DNA from: Vibrio nigripulchritudo ATCC 27043
GTDB lineage: Bacteria; Pseudomonadota; Gammaproteobacteria; Enterobacterales; Vibrionaceae
Direction of reading: 5' to 3'
Length of the DNA stretch: 64,000 nucleotides
NCBI RefSeq assembly: GCF_000222685.1
Contig: NZ_AFWJ01000101.1
Coordinates: forward strand, 1 to 64,000
The notes beneath the pieces were generated by a model, which saw only the letters and a program-made list of their open reading frames with translations, did not search any database and had not been told where the DNA came from. The translations under genes and the position numbers were made by a program. Positions within the stretch are counted from its first letter, which is position 1. Each line of letters opens with the position of its first letter. Of this stretch, positions 47,146 through 58,484 are shown piece by piece.

Positions 47146-47934
47146 ATGCATCCAGCATTATGGGTAAGTAAAACGGGTTTAGATGCTCAGCAAACGAATA
47201 TCTCAACCATCTCGAACAACTTGGCGAACGCCTCAACGGTTGGTTATAAGAAGAGTCGAGCGGTATTTGAAGATCTTTTCTATCAAAACATTAACCAGCC
47301 TGGTGGTCAGTCTTCGCAAAACACAGAACTGCCTTCTGGTCTGATGCTTGGCGCAGGTTCCAAAGTGGTCGCGACGCAAAAAGTCCACACTAATGGTAAT
47401 GCGCAAACCACCAGTAACGCACTCGATTTGATGATTGAAGGCGATGGCTTCTTCCAGGTACTGCTGCCTGACGGCAACATTGGCTACAGCCGCAACGGTC
47501 AGTTTACGCTGGATGGCGAAGGTGCAATTGTCACGTCTGGCTCTGGCTACCGATTAGAGCCTGAAATTGTCATTCCTGATAACGCGATCTCTATTTCGGT
47601 TGGTAACGATGGTGAAGTGTCTGTCCGAGTTCGTGGTCAGCAAAATAATCAGGTTCTGGGGCAAATTACCACTGTTGACTTCATCAACCCAGGTGGTCTG
47701 GAACCAATCGGTCAGAACATGTACCTACCAACGGGGGCCAGTGGCGACCCACAGGAAGGGGTTCCCGGTCTGGAAGGCTTAGGCTCCATTCGTCAGTCTA
47801 TGTTGGAAACGTCCAACGTTAACGTGACAGAAGAGCTGGTGAACATGATTGAAGCGCAGCGCGTCTACGAGATGAACTCAAAAGTGATCTCATCAGTAGA
47901 TAAGATGATGAGCTTCGTGAATCAGCAGTTGTAA
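47146..47934 (+). CDS. flgG: Flagellar distal rod protein FlgG
   Basis: 262 aa, the canonical length. N-terminal [45 protein letters not shown] and C-terminal [36 protein letters not shown]. It forms the distal rod crossing the P and L rings. Confidence 0.97.
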   Translation: MHPALWVSKTGLDAQQTNISTISNNLANASTVGYKKSRAVFEDLFYQNINQPGGQSSQNTELPSGLMLGAGSKVVATQKVHTNGNAQTTSNALDLMIEGDGFFQVLLPDGNIGYSRNGQFTLDGEGAIVTSGSGYRLEPEIVIPDNAISISVGNDGEVSVRVRGQQNNQVLGQITTVDFINPGGLEPIGQNMYLPTGASGDPQEGVPGLEGLGSIRQSMLETSNVNVTEELVNMIEAQRVYEMNSKVISSVDKMMSFVNQQL

Positions 47935-47947
47935 TGAGGGCTTGACC

Positions 47948-48724
47948 ATGATGCGTATACTATTTGTATTTATGACTTTAGTGATGGCGGGTTGTTCTTC
48001 GCTACAGCCGCCTGAAACGACGGATCCTAATGCCGGTACTACAGTGGTTGACGCCATTGAAGGCGACAAGTCTAACGAAGGCGGCAATGGAATCGTAGAC
48101 ACACTTCGTGGTCGAACCGATCCAGTCGCAGGTGACCCGGCCTGGGCGCCGATTCACCCTAAAGAAAAACCAGCGCACTACGCCACGGCAACGGGGTCAC
48201 TATTTAATACGCACTTTGCACAGAATCTTTATGATGACAGCAAGCCACACGGAATTGGTGACATCGTGACCGTCATGCTGTCGGAAAACACCAAAGCGGC
48301 AAAAAGTGCCGACGCAGATTTAAGCAAGTCTAACGACGCATCCATGGATCCTTTGAGTGTTGGCGGACAAGAACTGACGATTCAAGATTACAACTTTTCT
48401 TATGAGTTAAGTAACGAGAACAAATTCAAAGGGAATGCATCGGCAAACCAGTCAAACAGCATCAGTGGTTCAATTACCGTTGAAGTGATTGAGGTGCTAG
48501 CCAATGGGAATCTGATTATCCGTGGTGAAAAATGGCTGACGTTGAATACAGGGGATGAATATATCCGCCTAAGCGGCACAATTCGTCCGGATGACATTTC
48601 TTTTGACAACACTATCGAGTCTACAAGAATTTCTAATGCACGAATTCAGTATTCTGGCACCGGAAATCAACAAGATATGCAAGAGCCTGGATTCTTGGCA
48701 CGATTCTTTAATGTAGCTCTGTAA
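47948..48724 (+). CDS. flgH: Flagellar L-ring lipoprotein FlgH
   Basis: Start placed at ATG 47948 ([18 protein letters not shown]), 7 bp after GAGGG; a TTG at 47942 is also in frame. The lipobox is MAGC. The family motif is [34 protein letters not shown] and the C-terminus [28 protein letters not shown]. It forms the outer-membrane L-ring with FlgI below. Confidence 0.94.
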   Translation: MMRILFVFMTLVMAGCSSLQPPETTDPNAGTTVVDAIEGDKSNEGGNGIVDTLRGRTDPVAGDPAWAPIHPKEKPAHYATATGSLFNTHFAQNLYDDSKPHGIGDIVTVMLSENTKAAKSADADLSKSNDASMDPLSVGGQELTIQDYNFSYELSNENKFKGNASANQSNSISGSITVEVIEVLANGNLIIRGEKWLTLNTGDEYIRLSGTIRPDDISFDNTIESTRISNARIQYSGTGNQQDMQEPGFLARFFNVAL

Positions 48725-48749
48725 GTGAGAGAATTGTCGGAGTTTTGAC

Positions 48750-49847
48750 ATGTTGAAGAGATGGGCAGTAATGGTCGCCGGTTTGATGATGTTGACAGTG
48801 AGTTCAGCGCAAGCGGCACGAATTAAGGATGTAGCGAAAGTTGCAGGGGTTCGTAGTAACCAATTGGTTGGCTACGGTCTGGTAACGGGTTTACCAGGCA
48901 CGGGGGAGTCCACGCCATTTACTGACCAAAGCTTCAATGCCATGCTTCAAAACTTCGGCATCCAATTACCACCGGGCACCAAACCAAAGACCAAAAACGT
49001 CGCCGCCGTAATTGTGACGGCAGAGCTACCCGCTTTCTCTAAGCAAGGTCAGCAGGTCGATATTACCGTGTCTTCCATTGGTAGTGCGAAAAGCCTTCGC
49101 GGCGGTACATTACTGCAAACTTTCCTGAAAGGTCTGGATGGTGAAGTCTACGCAGTGGCACAAGGTAACCTAGTGGTGAGTGGATTCAGTGCAACGGGGG
49201 CTGACGGTTCTAAAATTGTCGGTAACAACCCTACAGTAGGTATCATTTCAAGTGGCGCGACAGTGGAACGTGAAATCCCGAATCCTTTTGGTCGTGGTGA
49301 TTACATCACCTTTAACCTTCTGGAGTCAGATTTCACAACTGCACAACGCATGGCGGACGCAGTCAACAACTTCTTAGGTCCTCAAATGGCTCAGGCAATT
49401 GATGCGACCTCTGTGAAAGTACGTGCTCCACGAGAAGTCAGCCAGCGAGTAGCTTTCCTATCTGCATTAGAGAACATTGAGTTCAACCCCGCTGACGGCT
49501 CTGCCAAAATCATTGTTAATTCGCGCACAGGCACCATCGTGGTGGGTAAACATGTTCGTCTAAAACCTGCTGCGGTGACTCATGGTGGCATGACGGTGGC
49601 GATCAAAGAAAACCTGAACGTCAGCCAGCCAAATGCGTTAGGTGGTGGAAATACCGCGGTTGTTCCAGACACAGACATTGAGGTATCGGAACAGTCAGGA
49701 AAAATGTTCAAGTTTGAGCCGGGATTAACATTGGATGATCTCGTGCGCGCAGTGAACGAAGTAGGTGCAGCTCCTTCAGATTTAATGGCGATTTTACAAG
49801 CGCTTAAACAAGCGGGCGCCATTGAAGGTCAGCTGATTATCATCTAG
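48750..49847 (+). CDS. flgI: Flagellar P-ring protein FlgI
   Basis: 365 aa. The signal peptide is cleaved after AQA, then [32 protein letters not shown]. FlgI polymerises into the peptidoglycan-level P-ring with help from FlgA. It is located 25 bp after flgH and 7 bp before flgJ. Confidence 0.97.
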   Translation: MLKRWAVMVAGLMMLTVSSAQAARIKDVAKVAGVRSNQLVGYGLVTGLPGTGESTPFTDQSFNAMLQNFGIQLPPGTKPKTKNVAAVIVTAELPAFSKQGQQVDITVSSIGSAKSLRGGTLLQTFLKGLDGEVYAVAQGNLVVSGFSATGADGSKIVGNNPTVGIISSGATVEREIPNPFGRGDYITFNLLESDFTTAQRMADAVNNFLGPQMAQAIDATSVKVRAPREVSQRVAFLSALENIEFNPADGSAKIIVNSRTGTIVVGKHVRLKPAAVTHGGMTVAIKENLNVSQPNALGGGNTAVVPDTDIEVSEQSGKMFKFEPGLTLDDLVRAVNEVGAAPSDLMAILQALKQAGAIEGQLIII

Positions 49848-49854
49848 GGAGTTT

Positions 49855-50769
49855 ATGATGGTTAAGAATCCTAATGACATTGGTTTTATTCATGACATTT
49901 CCTCTTTGGACAAGCTTCGTCAGGGAGCAGTAGAAGCGGGAACGGAAGAAGAAAAGCAAGCGGCACTCAGAACTGCAGCAAAGCAGTTTGAATCGATTTT
50001 CACCACCATGCTGTTTAAATCGATGCGTGACGCGAATACTGCTTTTGAGTCTGATCTGATGAAAAGCCAGAATCAGGACTTTTACCGCCAAATGCTGGAT
50101 GAACAGATGGCAAGTGAGCTGAGTGATTCTGGGTCATTGGGGTTGGCAGATATGATCGTTGCCCAGTTGTCGGCTGGTGCAGGTGAAAGCCAGTCTGAGA
50201 TCGCGATGAGAAACGCAGCGTTAGATACTTCACTAAGATTGCCTGCCGACCAGAGTCGAGTGCATGAAGCTTCTGCCAGCCGTGGCGCTGGTGAATCTAA
50301 ATTCGATAATCCTCAGCAGTTCGTTGATAAGCTAAAACCTTATGCTGAAAGAGCGGCAAGGGCACTTGGTGTTGATGCTTCTGTGATTATTGCACAAGCA
50401 GCGCTTGAAACAGGTTGGGGACAAAAAGTGGTTAAGAACTCTCTGGGTTCCAGTAATAACCTGTTTAATATCAAAGCGGATAAACGATGGGATGGCGGTA
50501 AGGTCGCTACCCAGACTCTGGAAGTTTATGATGGTGTGCCAGTCAAAGAGAAAGCGTCTTTCCGTTCTTACTCCAATTATCAGGACAGCTTTAACGACTA
50601 TGTACGTTTCTTGAATGAAAACCCAAGATACGAGACAGCGCTTCAACATCAAGGTGACTCTAAAGCCTTTATCCATGGTATCCATAAAGCAGGATACGCA
50701 ACGGATCCTGATTACGCAGACAAAGTGCTGAAAGTGAAAGCGCAAGTCGACGAACTCATTTCCAACTAA
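49855..50769 (+). CDS. flgJ: Rod cap and peptidoglycan hydrolase FlgJ
   Basis: 304 aa dual protein. The N-terminal rod-capping domain (KQFESIFTTMLFKSMRDANTAFES) is followed by a C-terminal glucosaminidase-type domain (about 150-300). The latter has catalytic Glu in IIAQAALETGWGQKVVKNS and the SFRSYSNYQDSFNDYVRFL segment. It digests peptidoglycan for rod passage. It is the last gene of the flgF operon. Confidence 0.96.
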   Translation: MMVKNPNDIGFIHDISSLDKLRQGAVEAGTEEEKQAALRTAAKQFESIFTTMLFKSMRDANTAFESDLMKSQNQDFYRQMLDEQMASELSDSGSLGLADMIVAQLSAGAGESQSEIAMRNAALDTSLRLPADQSRVHEASASRGAGESKFDNPQQFVDKLKPYAERAARALGVDASVIIAQAALETGWGQKVVKNSLGSSNNLFNIKADKRWDGGKVATQTLEVYDGVPVKEKASFRSYSNYQDSFNDYVRFLNENPRYETALQHQGDSKAFIHGIHKAGYATDPDYADKVLKVKAQVDELISN

Positions 50770-50772
50770 TAT

Positions 50773-50805
50773 AAAAGACCGCATGACGTTATGCGGTCTT
50801 TTTCT
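50773..50805 (+). terminator. Terminator after flgJ
   Basis: Stem AAAGACCGCAT/ATGCGGTCTTT with T5. Confidence 0.88.
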
Positions 50806-50840
50806 TCTCCCTTCTCTAAAATTCCCCTGATTTAAAACTG

Positions 50841-50856
50841 TGGCATAGATATTGCA
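50841..50856 (+). promoter_or_regulatory. Sigma-54 promoter of flgKL
   Basis: TGGCAT-N5-TTGCA, GG-N10-GC, 58 bp before flgK. It is near-identical to the flgB element. Confidence 0.9.
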
Positions 50857-50913
50857 ATTTTTATATCAGTAATGGTGTAAACCAATCGTAAGTAACTCTT
50901 TTTTGGGGGCAAC

Positions 50914-52794
50914 ATGGCATCCGATCTACTCAACGTAGGTAGACAAAGTGTCTTAACAGCTCAGCGGCAACTGACTACCACCGGTCATAACATTTCTAAT
51001 GCTAATACCGAGGGTTACAACCGCCAGTCTGTTCTGCAGGCAACCAATGACCCCCGGCAATATGGGGGGCAAACATTTGGCATGGGTGTCCATGTGGAAA
51101 ATGTTCGCCGCTCATGGGACCAATTTGCCGTTAATGAGTTAAACCTGACGACGACTAACTTTTCGAACAAGCTCGATACCGAAGAAAATCTGGATCAAAT
51201 CACTACCATGTTGTCTTCTGTGGCGTCTAAGAAAATCCCCGAAAACATCAACGAATGGTTTGATTCTCTCAAGACACTTTCCGATTCCCCAAATGACATG
51301 GGGGCGCGAAAAGTGTTGCTCGAAAAATCCCAGATTGTGGCTCAGAACATGAATCACTTTCACTCTGTGGTGCGATTGGAAAAAGAAAACATCAATAAAA
51401 AGCTGGAACAGGCGGTAGAACGAATCAACTCATTAGCAAAAGAGATTCGTGATGTACACCGTCTGATGATGCGTACACCAGGACCACATAACGACTTTCG
51501 TGATGAACACGAGCGTTTGATCAAAGAGCTTGCGCAGTACACCAAAGTCACAGTGACACCGAGAAAAAACAACGAAGGATTTAACGTCCATATCGGGAAC
51601 GGTCACACTATCGTCTCTGGTACGGAAGCCAGTGAACTGACACTTCTACCGGGACAGCCGGATGCTCAACAGCTTCGGATTGGTATGGTTGAAGGTAAAG
51701 GCATCAAAGCCATCAAACATGCAGGTTTAGACGGCAAGTTAGCGTCGTACCTCAAAGCGCGTGACGAATCCATTCCTTACGTTATGGATGAGTTAGGAAG
51801 ACTGGCTACAGCCATGTCTTACCAAGTGAATAAGCTGCAGTCACAGGGTTTGGACCTTCGTGGCGATATTGGTACTAGTCTGTTTACCGATGTGAACTCA
51901 AAAGACATGGCAAAATCTCGTGTGATCCAAATGTCGGAATCCACAGCAGAAGTCAGCGTGTACATTGAAGACATTTCGCAACTCAGCAGCGGCGAATACG
52001 AAGTGAAGTACGACGGTTCGGATTACCGAATTGTTAAGCCAAACGGCGACGTCATCACAGTGTCTGGCAGCGACTTTTCCAACAATTTCATTTTAGATGG
52101 AATGAGAATTTCCATTCAGACTCCACCTAAAGACGGTGAACGTTTTCTTATTCGACCCACTGAAAGTGCAGCAGCCTTGATGAAGGTCGAGATGAAAGAT
52201 GCTGCTCAACTGGCTGCTCAGAGTTATGAGAGTTCTTACACAGAGGCGCGCGGCACTGCCAAGTTCAACATTCTTCAAGCCGGTAGCCTACGTGAATTTC
52301 AGGTAGTGATTTCCCCTACCGGAGATCAATTTGCCGTTCTGGATATGAAAGGTCAGGTCGTGATGCAGCCTCAGGCTTACCCGCCATCTGGTCCTGTTAC
52401 CGTGAACGGAACGGTTTTTGAACTGACGGCAGGGGCAAAAGAGAACGACAAATTTGCGGCAAACCTTGTCCCGTCTGAAGGTGATAACGGCAACTTGCTT
52501 AAGATGCAGAACATCCAGACCGAAAAAGTCATGAATGATGGCAACTCCACGGTTCTGGAAGTGTATAAAGATCTAAATACAGAAATTGGCTTGAGAACGG
52601 CAACGGCAACTCGATTAGCCGATGTTGCCAAGTTAGAAAATGAAGCTGCAAAAGAACGTATCGCTTCGATCTCGGGTGTAAACCTGGATGAAGAAGCGGC
52701 AAACATGATGAAGTTTCAGCAAGCTTACATGGCATCTTCTCGAATCATGCAAAGCGCGAATGACACCTTCAACACCATTTTGGCACTGAGATAG
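50914..52794 (+). CDS. flgK: Hook-filament junction protein FlgK (HAP1)
   Basis: 626 aa. N-terminal LNVGRQSVLTAQRQLTTTGHNISNANTEGYNRQSV and C-terminal GVNLDEEAANMMKFQQAYMASSRIMQSANDTFNTILAL are characteristic. It caps the hook and joins it to FlgL and flagellin. It is followed 14 bp later by flgL. Confidence 0.96.
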   Translation: MASDLLNVGRQSVLTAQRQLTTTGHNISNANTEGYNRQSVLQATNDPRQYGGQTFGMGVHVENVRRSWDQFAVNELNLTTTNFSNKLDTEENLDQITTMLSSVASKKIPENINEWFDSLKTLSDSPNDMGARKVLLEKSQIVAQNMNHFHSVVRLEKENINKKLEQAVERINSLAKEIRDVHRLMMRTPGPHNDFRDEHERLIKELAQYTKVTVTPRKNNEGFNVHIGNGHTIVSGTEASELTLLPGQPDAQQLRIGMVEGKGIKAIKHAGLDGKLASYLKARDESIPYVMDELGRLATAMSYQVNKLQSQGLDLRGDIGTSLFTDVNSKDMAKSRVIQMSESTAEVSVYIEDISQLSSGEYEVKYDGSDYRIVKPNGDVITVSGSDFSNNFILDGMRISIQTPPKDGERFLIRPTESAAALMKVEMKDAAQLAAQSYESSYTEARGTAKFNILQAGSLREFQVVISPTGDQFAVLDMKGQVVMQPQAYPPSGPVTVNGTVFELTAGAKENDKFAANLVPSEGDNGNLLKMQNIQTEKVMNDGNSTVLEVYKDLNTEIGLRTATATRLADVAKLENEAAKERIASISGVNLDEEAANMMKFQQAYMASSRIMQSANDTFNTILALR

Positions 52795-52808
52795 GGGAGG
52801 ATGGGTAA

Positions 52809-54002
52809 ATGATGAATCGAATCGCCAGTTTCCATAACTATCAAACCGTGCAGAATGATCTTCAGCGCCAGGAAAACAAAATTCATCACAACCACGCTCA
52901 GCTAGCTTCAGGCAAGAAGCTGATGACCGCGGCAGACGATCCATTGGCTGCACACTATGTGCAGGGGATCAAACAGCAGACAGAAGAACTTCGTCAATAT
53001 ATGGATTCCATTGTACTGATTCGTAACCGTTTAGAGCATCAGGAAGTCATGATTGCCAGTGCAGAACAATACGCAGATGAAGCTAAGCGTTCTGTGATGG
53101 AAATGATTAACGGTGCGTTGTCACCAGAAGATCGGGCGGCAAAATCTCGTGAGCTTGAAGAGATGGTTGTGAACATGCTGAATCTGGTGAACAGCCAGGA
53201 TGAATCTGGTAACTATATTTTTGCGGGTACCAAACCTAAGTCACAGCCGTTTTTCCGTGATTATGCCGGGGACGTTTCTTACCTTGGTGATACCTATCAT
53301 CGCAACATGAAAATTGCCAATGGGCTAGAAATTCCTGTCAGTGATCCGGGCAATAAAGTGTTTATGGAAATAGACAACCCGCTTGGTGATTATGATCCTC
53401 AATATGAACTTCAGGTGGCGTCGGAACTTTTGGTCGAGAAAGCCACTAATCTGAATTACGACGATCAGTCTGAGTATAGAGCAACCTTTGTTGATATGGG
53501 CGACGGCAGCTTTGGTTATCAGTTGGAAAAAGATGGTTCAGTAGTCAAATCGGATAACTATGATCCAAAAGAAGGCATCAAGTTTGAAGATTTACACCTT
53601 CAGTTCAAAGGAAGAATCACGCCGGGTGATGCCATTACATTTGAGCCTAAGAAAAGCTACAGCATTTTTGAAACCTTTCAGAAAGCGATGAAATATTCTG
53701 AACGCTCAGTAGCGGATTCAAATGGTACGGCTGAATTACATCAGGTTACTGAAGAGTTTCATGCGGCATTCGTACACATTAATACGGTGCGCACCGATTT
53801 GGGGTCCAGACTGAATACGTTAGATATTCAGGAATCCCAACACGAAGACTTCAAGCTTTCGATGGCGAAGTCAAAAAGTAATTTCGAAGATCTGGATTAC
53901 GCTCAGGCGGTAATCGAGTTCAATGAAAACTCCCTGGCGCTTAAAGCGTCCCAACAAGCTTTCGGAAAAGTGAAAGACTTAACCCTGTTCAATTACATCT
54001 AA
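52809..54002 (+). CDS. flgL: Hook-filament junction protein FlgL (HAP3)
   Basis: 397 aa. It has flagellin-like ends: N-terminal MMNRIASFHNYQTVQNDLQRQENKIHHNHAQLASGKKLMTAADDP and C-terminal DLDYAQAVIEFNENSLALKASQQAFGKVKDLTLFNYI. It links FlgK to the filament. The 418-bp gap after it holds a hairpin and a sigma-54-like site for the flagellin gene. Confidence 0.95.
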   Translation: MMNRIASFHNYQTVQNDLQRQENKIHHNHAQLASGKKLMTAADDPLAAHYVQGIKQQTEELRQYMDSIVLIRNRLEHQEVMIASAEQYADEAKRSVMEMINGALSPEDRAAKSRELEEMVVNMLNLVNSQDESGNYIFAGTKPKSQPFFRDYAGDVSYLGDTYHRNMKIANGLEIPVSDPGNKVFMEIDNPLGDYDPQYELQVASELLVEKATNLNYDDQSEYRATFVDMGDGSFGYQLEKDGSVVKSDNYDPKEGIKFEDLHLQFKGRITPGDAITFEPKKSYSIFETFQKAMKYSERSVADSNGTAELHQVTEEFHAAFVHINTVRTDLGSRLNTLDIQESQHEDFKLSMAKSKSNFEDLDYAQAVIEFNENSLALKASQQAFGKVKDLTLFNYI

Positions 54003-54177
54003 CTCTTGTCTGCAAACCTATGCCTTATGTGCTTTGCCTTAAGTGCCCGGTTTGCCCCCCAAGAGGAGAAAGGTAAAACATTGCCGCTCAATAAACTTTA
54101 TGCGGTAAAGGGGTAGGTAGAAAGTGAGCTGGTCGTTTCTTTGATGATAGAAATATAAAGAAATGAAGCGAGAAAAA

Positions 54178-54207
54178 GTTTTTAAAGATAATAATCTCTT
54201 TAAAAAC
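54178..54207. repeat. Perfect inverted repeat upstream of the flagellin gene
   Basis: Eleven-bp arms GTTTTTAAAGA/TCTTTAAAAAC around an 8-bp A+T-rich loop. It lies 49 bp before the sigma-54-like element. It may be an activator (FlrC) binding site or a weak flgL terminator. Confidence 0.6.
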
Positions 54208-54255
54208 ATTAAATTAAGGATAAGTTTGGTTCTTTGGTAAAAATGTTGGAAAAGT

Positions 54256-54271
54256 TGGCACACAAGTTGAA
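54256..54271 (+). promoter_or_regulatory. Sigma-54-like promoter of the flagellin gene
   Basis: TGGCAC-N5-TTGAA. The -24 half is perfect, but the -12 GC is GA, so it is a weaker candidate than those before flgB, flgF and flgK. It lies 150 bp before the ATG. No sigma-28 match was seen here. Confidence 0.45.
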
Positions 54272-54420
54272 TGTATTAATGTAACGAAACAACTTAGGTG
54301 CAGTTAGAAGTTCACCATTTAATAAGTTGGACTTCTACAAGTAACTTTCGGTCAGTGCTTAACCAATAAGATTGAACTGACCGGTTCGCAGAGAGAGCGA
54401 ACTCAACAGGAGAGCAAACT

Positions 54421-55566
54421 ATGGCTGTAACAGTGAGCACTAACGTTTCCGCAATGACGGCACAACGTTACCTAAATAAGTCAACTAATGACTTAAACAC
54501 ATCGATGGAGCGTCTATCGTCAGGGCACAAGATCAACAGTGCAAAAGATGATGCAGCGGGTTTGCAAATCTCTAACCGATTGACCGCTCAGTCTCGTGGT
54601 CTGGATGTGGCAATGCGAAACGCCAACGATGGTATTTCGATTGCTCAGACGGCAGAAGGTGCGATGAACGAGGCAACAAACGTTCTTCAACGTATGCGTG
54701 ACCTGGCCATTCAGTCTGCCAACGGCGCCAACACTGACGCGGATCGCAGAGCCATCAATGAAGAAGCGGTAGCGCTTCAGGATGAGATTAACCGTATTGC
54801 TGAAACCACATCATTTGGTGGACGTAGATTGCTTAACGGTTCCTTTGGTGATGCGGCATTCCAGATTGGTGCTAACTCTGGTGAAGCCATGGTAATGGCA
54901 TTAACCAGTATCCGTGCCGACGATGTTCAGATGGGTGGGCGCACCTTTGTCGCTCCACCGGAAAATGCGAAGTCTAAAGACTGGGGTGTACCAGCCGATA
55001 AACTCGACATCAAGTTTGAGTTCACCACGAAAAACGGTGAGCCACAGGTGGTCGATATTATTGCCAAAGCTGGCGATGACATCGAAGAGCTGGCGACCTA
55101 CATCAATGGTCAGTCAGACATGATTCACGCTTCTGTCAGTGAAAATGGACAGATGCAGGTTTTCGTAGCCGAACCACATTTGGAAGGTGATCTTACTATC
55201 TCTGGGACACTTGCCGGGGAAGTCGGGTTAACGGGTGGTCCGGGTGTACAAACTACGGTTCAGGATCTTGATCTAAGAACGGTAGCAGGCTCTCAGAACG
55301 CAATCAGCGTTGTGGATGCCGCGCTCAAGTACATTGATAGCCAACGTGCTGATTTAGGTGCAAAACAAAACCGACTCAGCCACAGTATCAATAACTTAGC
55401 GAATGTTCGTGAGAATGTGGATGCTTCCAACAGCCGAATCAAAGATACCGATTGGGCAGTGGAAACCACAGAGCTTACGAAAAACCAGATTTTGCAGCAG
55501 GCAGGTACTTCAATACTTGCTCAAGCGAAACAGTTGCCAAACTCAGCGATGCAATTACTTCAATAG
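54421..55566 (+). CDS. flaC: Polar flagellin
   Basis: 381 aa, the size of vibrio flagellins. The conserved N-terminal D0/D1 ([48 protein letters not shown]) and C-terminal ([30 protein letters not shown]) flank a variable middle (about 175-290). The symbol is taken from its position directly after flgL, as flaC is in other vibrios; paralogs elsewhere cannot be excluded. A GGAG ribosome-binding site precedes the start. Confidence 0.93.
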   Translation: MAVTVSTNVSAMTAQRYLNKSTNDLNTSMERLSSGHKINSAKDDAAGLQISNRLTAQSRGLDVAMRNANDGISIAQTAEGAMNEATNVLQRMRDLAIQSANGANTDADRRAINEEAVALQDEINRIAETTSFGGRRLLNGSFGDAAFQIGANSGEAMVMALTSIRADDVQMGGRTFVAPPENAKSKDWGVPADKLDIKFEFTTKNGEPQVVDIIAKAGDDIEELATYINGQSDMIHASVSENGQMQVFVAEPHLEGDLTISGTLAGEVGLTGGPGVQTTVQDLDLRTVAGSQNAISVVDAALKYIDSQRADLGAKQNRLSHSINNLANVRENVDASNSRIKDTDWAVETTELTKNQILQQAGTSILAQAKQLPNSAMQLLQ

Positions 55567-55760
55567 TAATGCACATCTTCGCCAGGGCAGACGTGAACTG
55601 GCGTATGATGCCGCTTAGTTAGCAAGCGCGGAAGGTACAAAAAAACAGGACGCTCTCTCATCTCTCACCTGCGGAATGTTTTAGTGTTTGTATCGGAAGC
55701 ACCTGGCTAGTCGGGGATATGTTTCATTTCTCTGATCTCCGCATGACTCTGACTAGTAAC

Positions 55761-55796
55761 AGCCCCAGTTCTCTCAAAGGAAAAGGGGCTTTTTTC
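55761..55796 (+). terminator. Probable terminator after flagellin
   Basis: AGCCCC/GGGGCT stem with an 18-nt loop and T6, about 195 bp after the stop. The rest of the 55567-56066 gap shows nothing I can support. Confidence 0.6.
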
Positions 55797-56066
55797 TTGC
55801 CTAAAGAAAAGTATATTTCTACATACCTTAATCTAAGATTTTTCCTGAATCTAAACGTTTTGTTCCCCTTCCGACTCCAAGCTTGTTGTACGACATGATC
55901 TAACGTTTGAATGTTTTTACGAAGAATGGGTATAGAAGGTGAATGTGCTGTTCGCTTGAATGGTGTTAATTGATCTTGTTTGGGGTTTTCTCAGTTAGCA
56001 CTGATGGCTATTACGGGAGGAAGTGATGATAAGGATTGAGATAGGCAGAAGTGACCGCAAATAGAA

Positions 56067-56100
56067 ACAAAAAACGCTGCCATCGGGCAGCGTTTTTTAA
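56067..56100 (-). terminator. Terminator after crr
   Basis: Stem AAAACGCTGCC/GGCAGCGTTTT with T-rich minus-strand flank, 17 bp beyond the crr stop. Confidence 0.88.
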
Positions 56101-56116
56101 ATGCTCTAAGTAAAAA

Positions 56117-56626
56117 TTACTTAGTTACGCGTAGAACCGTTGTTTCACCAACAGATACCGCGCCAGTTAGCTTGTTCAACTCTTTGATTTCGTCCATGTT
56201 AGAAATAACAACTGGAGTTAGAGTTGATTTCGCTTTCTCTTCCAGAAGAGCTAGATCGAATTCGATGATAGTGTCACCAGCTTTAACTGTTTGACCTTCT
56301 TCAGCGATGCGAGTGAAGCCTTCGCCTTTTAGTTCAACAGTATCAATACCGAAGTGAACGAAAAGCTCAACGCCGTCGTCAGATTCGATAGAGAATGCGT
56401 GGTTAGTTTCAAAGATTTTACCGATAGTACCGTTTACTGGAGCGACCATCTTGTCACCAGATGGTTTGATAGCGATACCGTCACCAACGATTTTTTCAGC
56501 GAATACTACATCTGGCACATCTTCGATGTTTACGATTTCGCCAGATAGAGGTGCGATGATTTCAATTGCACCAGCGTCAGCACTGTCGTCAGAAACCAGC
56601 TTCTTCAGTTTGTCAAACAGACCCAT
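56117..56626 (-). CDS. crr: PTS glucose-specific enzyme IIA
   Basis: 169 aa. The active-site histidines are His76 (ETNHAFSI) and His91 ([13 protein letters not shown]). EIIA(Glc) passes phosphate to EIICB(Glc) and, unphosphorylated, inhibits non-PTS uptake; phosphorylated, it stimulates adenylate cyclase. It is the last gene of ptsH-ptsI-crr, 40 bp after ptsI. Confidence 0.97.
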   Translation of the reverse strand: MGLFDKLKKLVSDDSADAGAIEIIAPLSGEIVNIEDVPDVVFAEKIVGDGIAIKPSGDKMVAPVNGTIGKIFETNHAFSIESDDGVELFVHFGIDTVELKGEGFTRIAEEGQTVKAGDTIIEFDLALLEEKAKSTLTPVVISNMDEIKELNKLTGAVSVGETTVLRVTK

Positions 56627-56666
56627 GTCATGCTCCTAAACGTTAATTTTATTCTGTTGAATTATA

Positions 56667-58394
56667 TTAGCAGTTTGTTTTTTCTGCGATAAATTTTTCT
56701 ACGTGCGCTTCAATCTCAGCCGCTGTTGGCATTTGAAGGGCTTCTTCCGCCATCGCTTTTACTTCTGCAAAGTTCGAGTTACGGATAACTTTCTTCACTT
56801 TAGGGATGGAGATTCCGCTCATGCTGAACTCATCCAGACCCATACCTAGTAGAAGAAGCGTTGCACGCTCGTCACCAGCAAGCTCACCACACATACCAGT
56901 CCACTTACCTTCAGCGTGAGAAGCATCGATCACTTGCTTGATAACTGTCAGAACAGCAGGTGAAAGTGGATTGTATAGGTGAGAGATTAACTCGTTACCA
57001 CGGTCAACTGCTAGAGTATACTGAGTTAAGTCGTTAGTACCAATACTAAAGAATGATACTTCTTTCGCTAAGTGATGAGCAATTGCCGCTGCCGCAGGTG
57101 TTTCAACCATAACACCGATTTCGACGTTTTCGTCGAAAGCATGACCTTCATTGCGTAGTTCCGCTTTGTACTCTTCGATAGCTGCTTTTAGTTCGCGAAT
57201 TTCTTCAACAGAAATGATCATTGGGAACATGATGCGAAGCTTACCGTGTGCAGATGCACGTAGGATACCACGTAGCTGGTCACGTAGAATTTCACGACGA
57301 TCCAAGCTAATACGTACGGCACGCCAACCCAGGAATGGGTTCATTTCTTTTGGCAGATCCATGTAAGGAAGATCTTTGTCACCACCGATATCCATAGTAC
57401 GGATAATCACTGGCTCACCATGCATCGCTTCCGCTACTTCTTTGTAAGCTTGGTACTGCTCTTCTTCAGTAGGAAGTGCATCGCGATCCATGAATAGGAA
57501 TTCTGTGCGGTACAGACCAACACCTTCACCGCCGTTGCGGATGATGCCGTCACAGTCTTTTACTGTACCGATGTTGCCACATACTTCGACGTTATGGTCG
57601 TCAAGTGTTGTAGCAGGAAGATCTTTCAGTTTAGCCAGCTCTTCTTTTTCTGCGATGAAAGCGTCACGGATAGATTGTGCTTCAGACATTTCTGCGTCTG
57701 TTGGGTTAACGATGATTTTGTTGTTCATCGCATCCAGGATAAGCATGTCGCCGTTCTTCACTTGCTTAGTGATGTCGTTAGTACCAACGATCGCAGGAAG
57801 TTCAAGAGAACGTGCCATAATAGAAGTGTGCGAAGTACGACCACCGATATCACAAGCAAAGCCCAGAACGTAGTCCAGGTTGATTTGCGCTGTTTCAGAT
57901 GGTGTAAGGTCGTAAGCAACCAAGATAACTTCTTCATCAATGTCGCTTAGAGAAACGATGTTGATGCCAAGTGCGTTTTTAACGAAACGAGAACCGATGT
58001 CACGGATGTCTGTTGCACGCTCTTTTAGGTATTCGTCATCCAAAGACTCAAGTGCAGTCGCCTGCTCTTCAATCACAGTGTGGATAGCGTTATCTGCAGA
58101 AAGCTTATCGTTTTTGATCAGTGCTAAAATTTCTTCTTCTAGCTCTTCGTCTTCAAGAAGCATGATGTGACCTTCAAAGATCGCTTCTTTCTCTTCACCG
58201 AACGTTTCAAGTGCTTTTTGCTTGATGGTTTCAAGCTGAGCCGAAGATTTGTTACGTGCATCAAAGAAGCGCTGAACTTCAGCTTCTACTTGATCGTCGG
58301 AGATAGTGTTTGTGTTTAGGACAATTTCATCTTCTTGAAGGAGTAGTGCTTTACCAAAAGCAATACCAGGAGATGCTAGGATGCCTGAAATCAT
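56667..58394 (-). CDS. ptsI: PTS enzyme I
   Basis: 575 aa PEP-protein phosphotransferase. Phospho-His189 is in [15 protein letters not shown]. The PEP-binding C-terminal half has [26 protein letters not shown] and the [20 protein letters not shown] motif, and the catalytic Cys region is [13 protein letters not shown]. It transfers phosphate from PEP to HPr. Confidence 0.98.
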   Translation of the reverse strand: MISGILASPGIAFGKALLLQEDEIVLNTNTISDDQVEAEVQRFFDARNKSSAQLETIKQKALETFGEEKEAIFEGHIMLLEDEELEEEILALIKNDKLSADNAIHTVIEEQATALESLDDEYLKERATDIRDIGSRFVKNALGINIVSLSDIDEEVILVAYDLTPSETAQINLDYVLGFACDIGGRTSHTSIMARSLELPAIVGTNDITKQVKNGDMLILDAMNNKIIVNPTDAEMSEAQSIRDAFIAEKEELAKLKDLPATTLDDHNVEVCGNIGTVKDCDGIIRNGGEGVGLYRTEFLFMDRDALPTEEEQYQAYKEVAEAMHGEPVIIRTMDIGGDKDLPYMDLPKEMNPFLGWRAVRISLDRREILRDQLRGILRASAHGKLRIMFPMIISVEEIRELKAAIEEYKAELRNEGHAFDENVEIGVMVETPAAAAIAHHLAKEVSFFSIGTNDLTQYTLAVDRGNELISHLYNPLSPAVLTVIKQVIDASHAEGKWTGMCGELAGDERATLLLLGMGLDEFSMSGISIPKVKKVIRNSNFAEVKAMAEEALQMPTAAEIEAHVEKFIAEKTNC

Positions 58395-58484
58395 AGCCTT
58401 ACCTTAATATGGTCAACAATAAACGGAAAGTGTTTGACTAAAAATGCTAACGAGTAGTTGTAGCTTAAAGACGTCTTATTTAAA

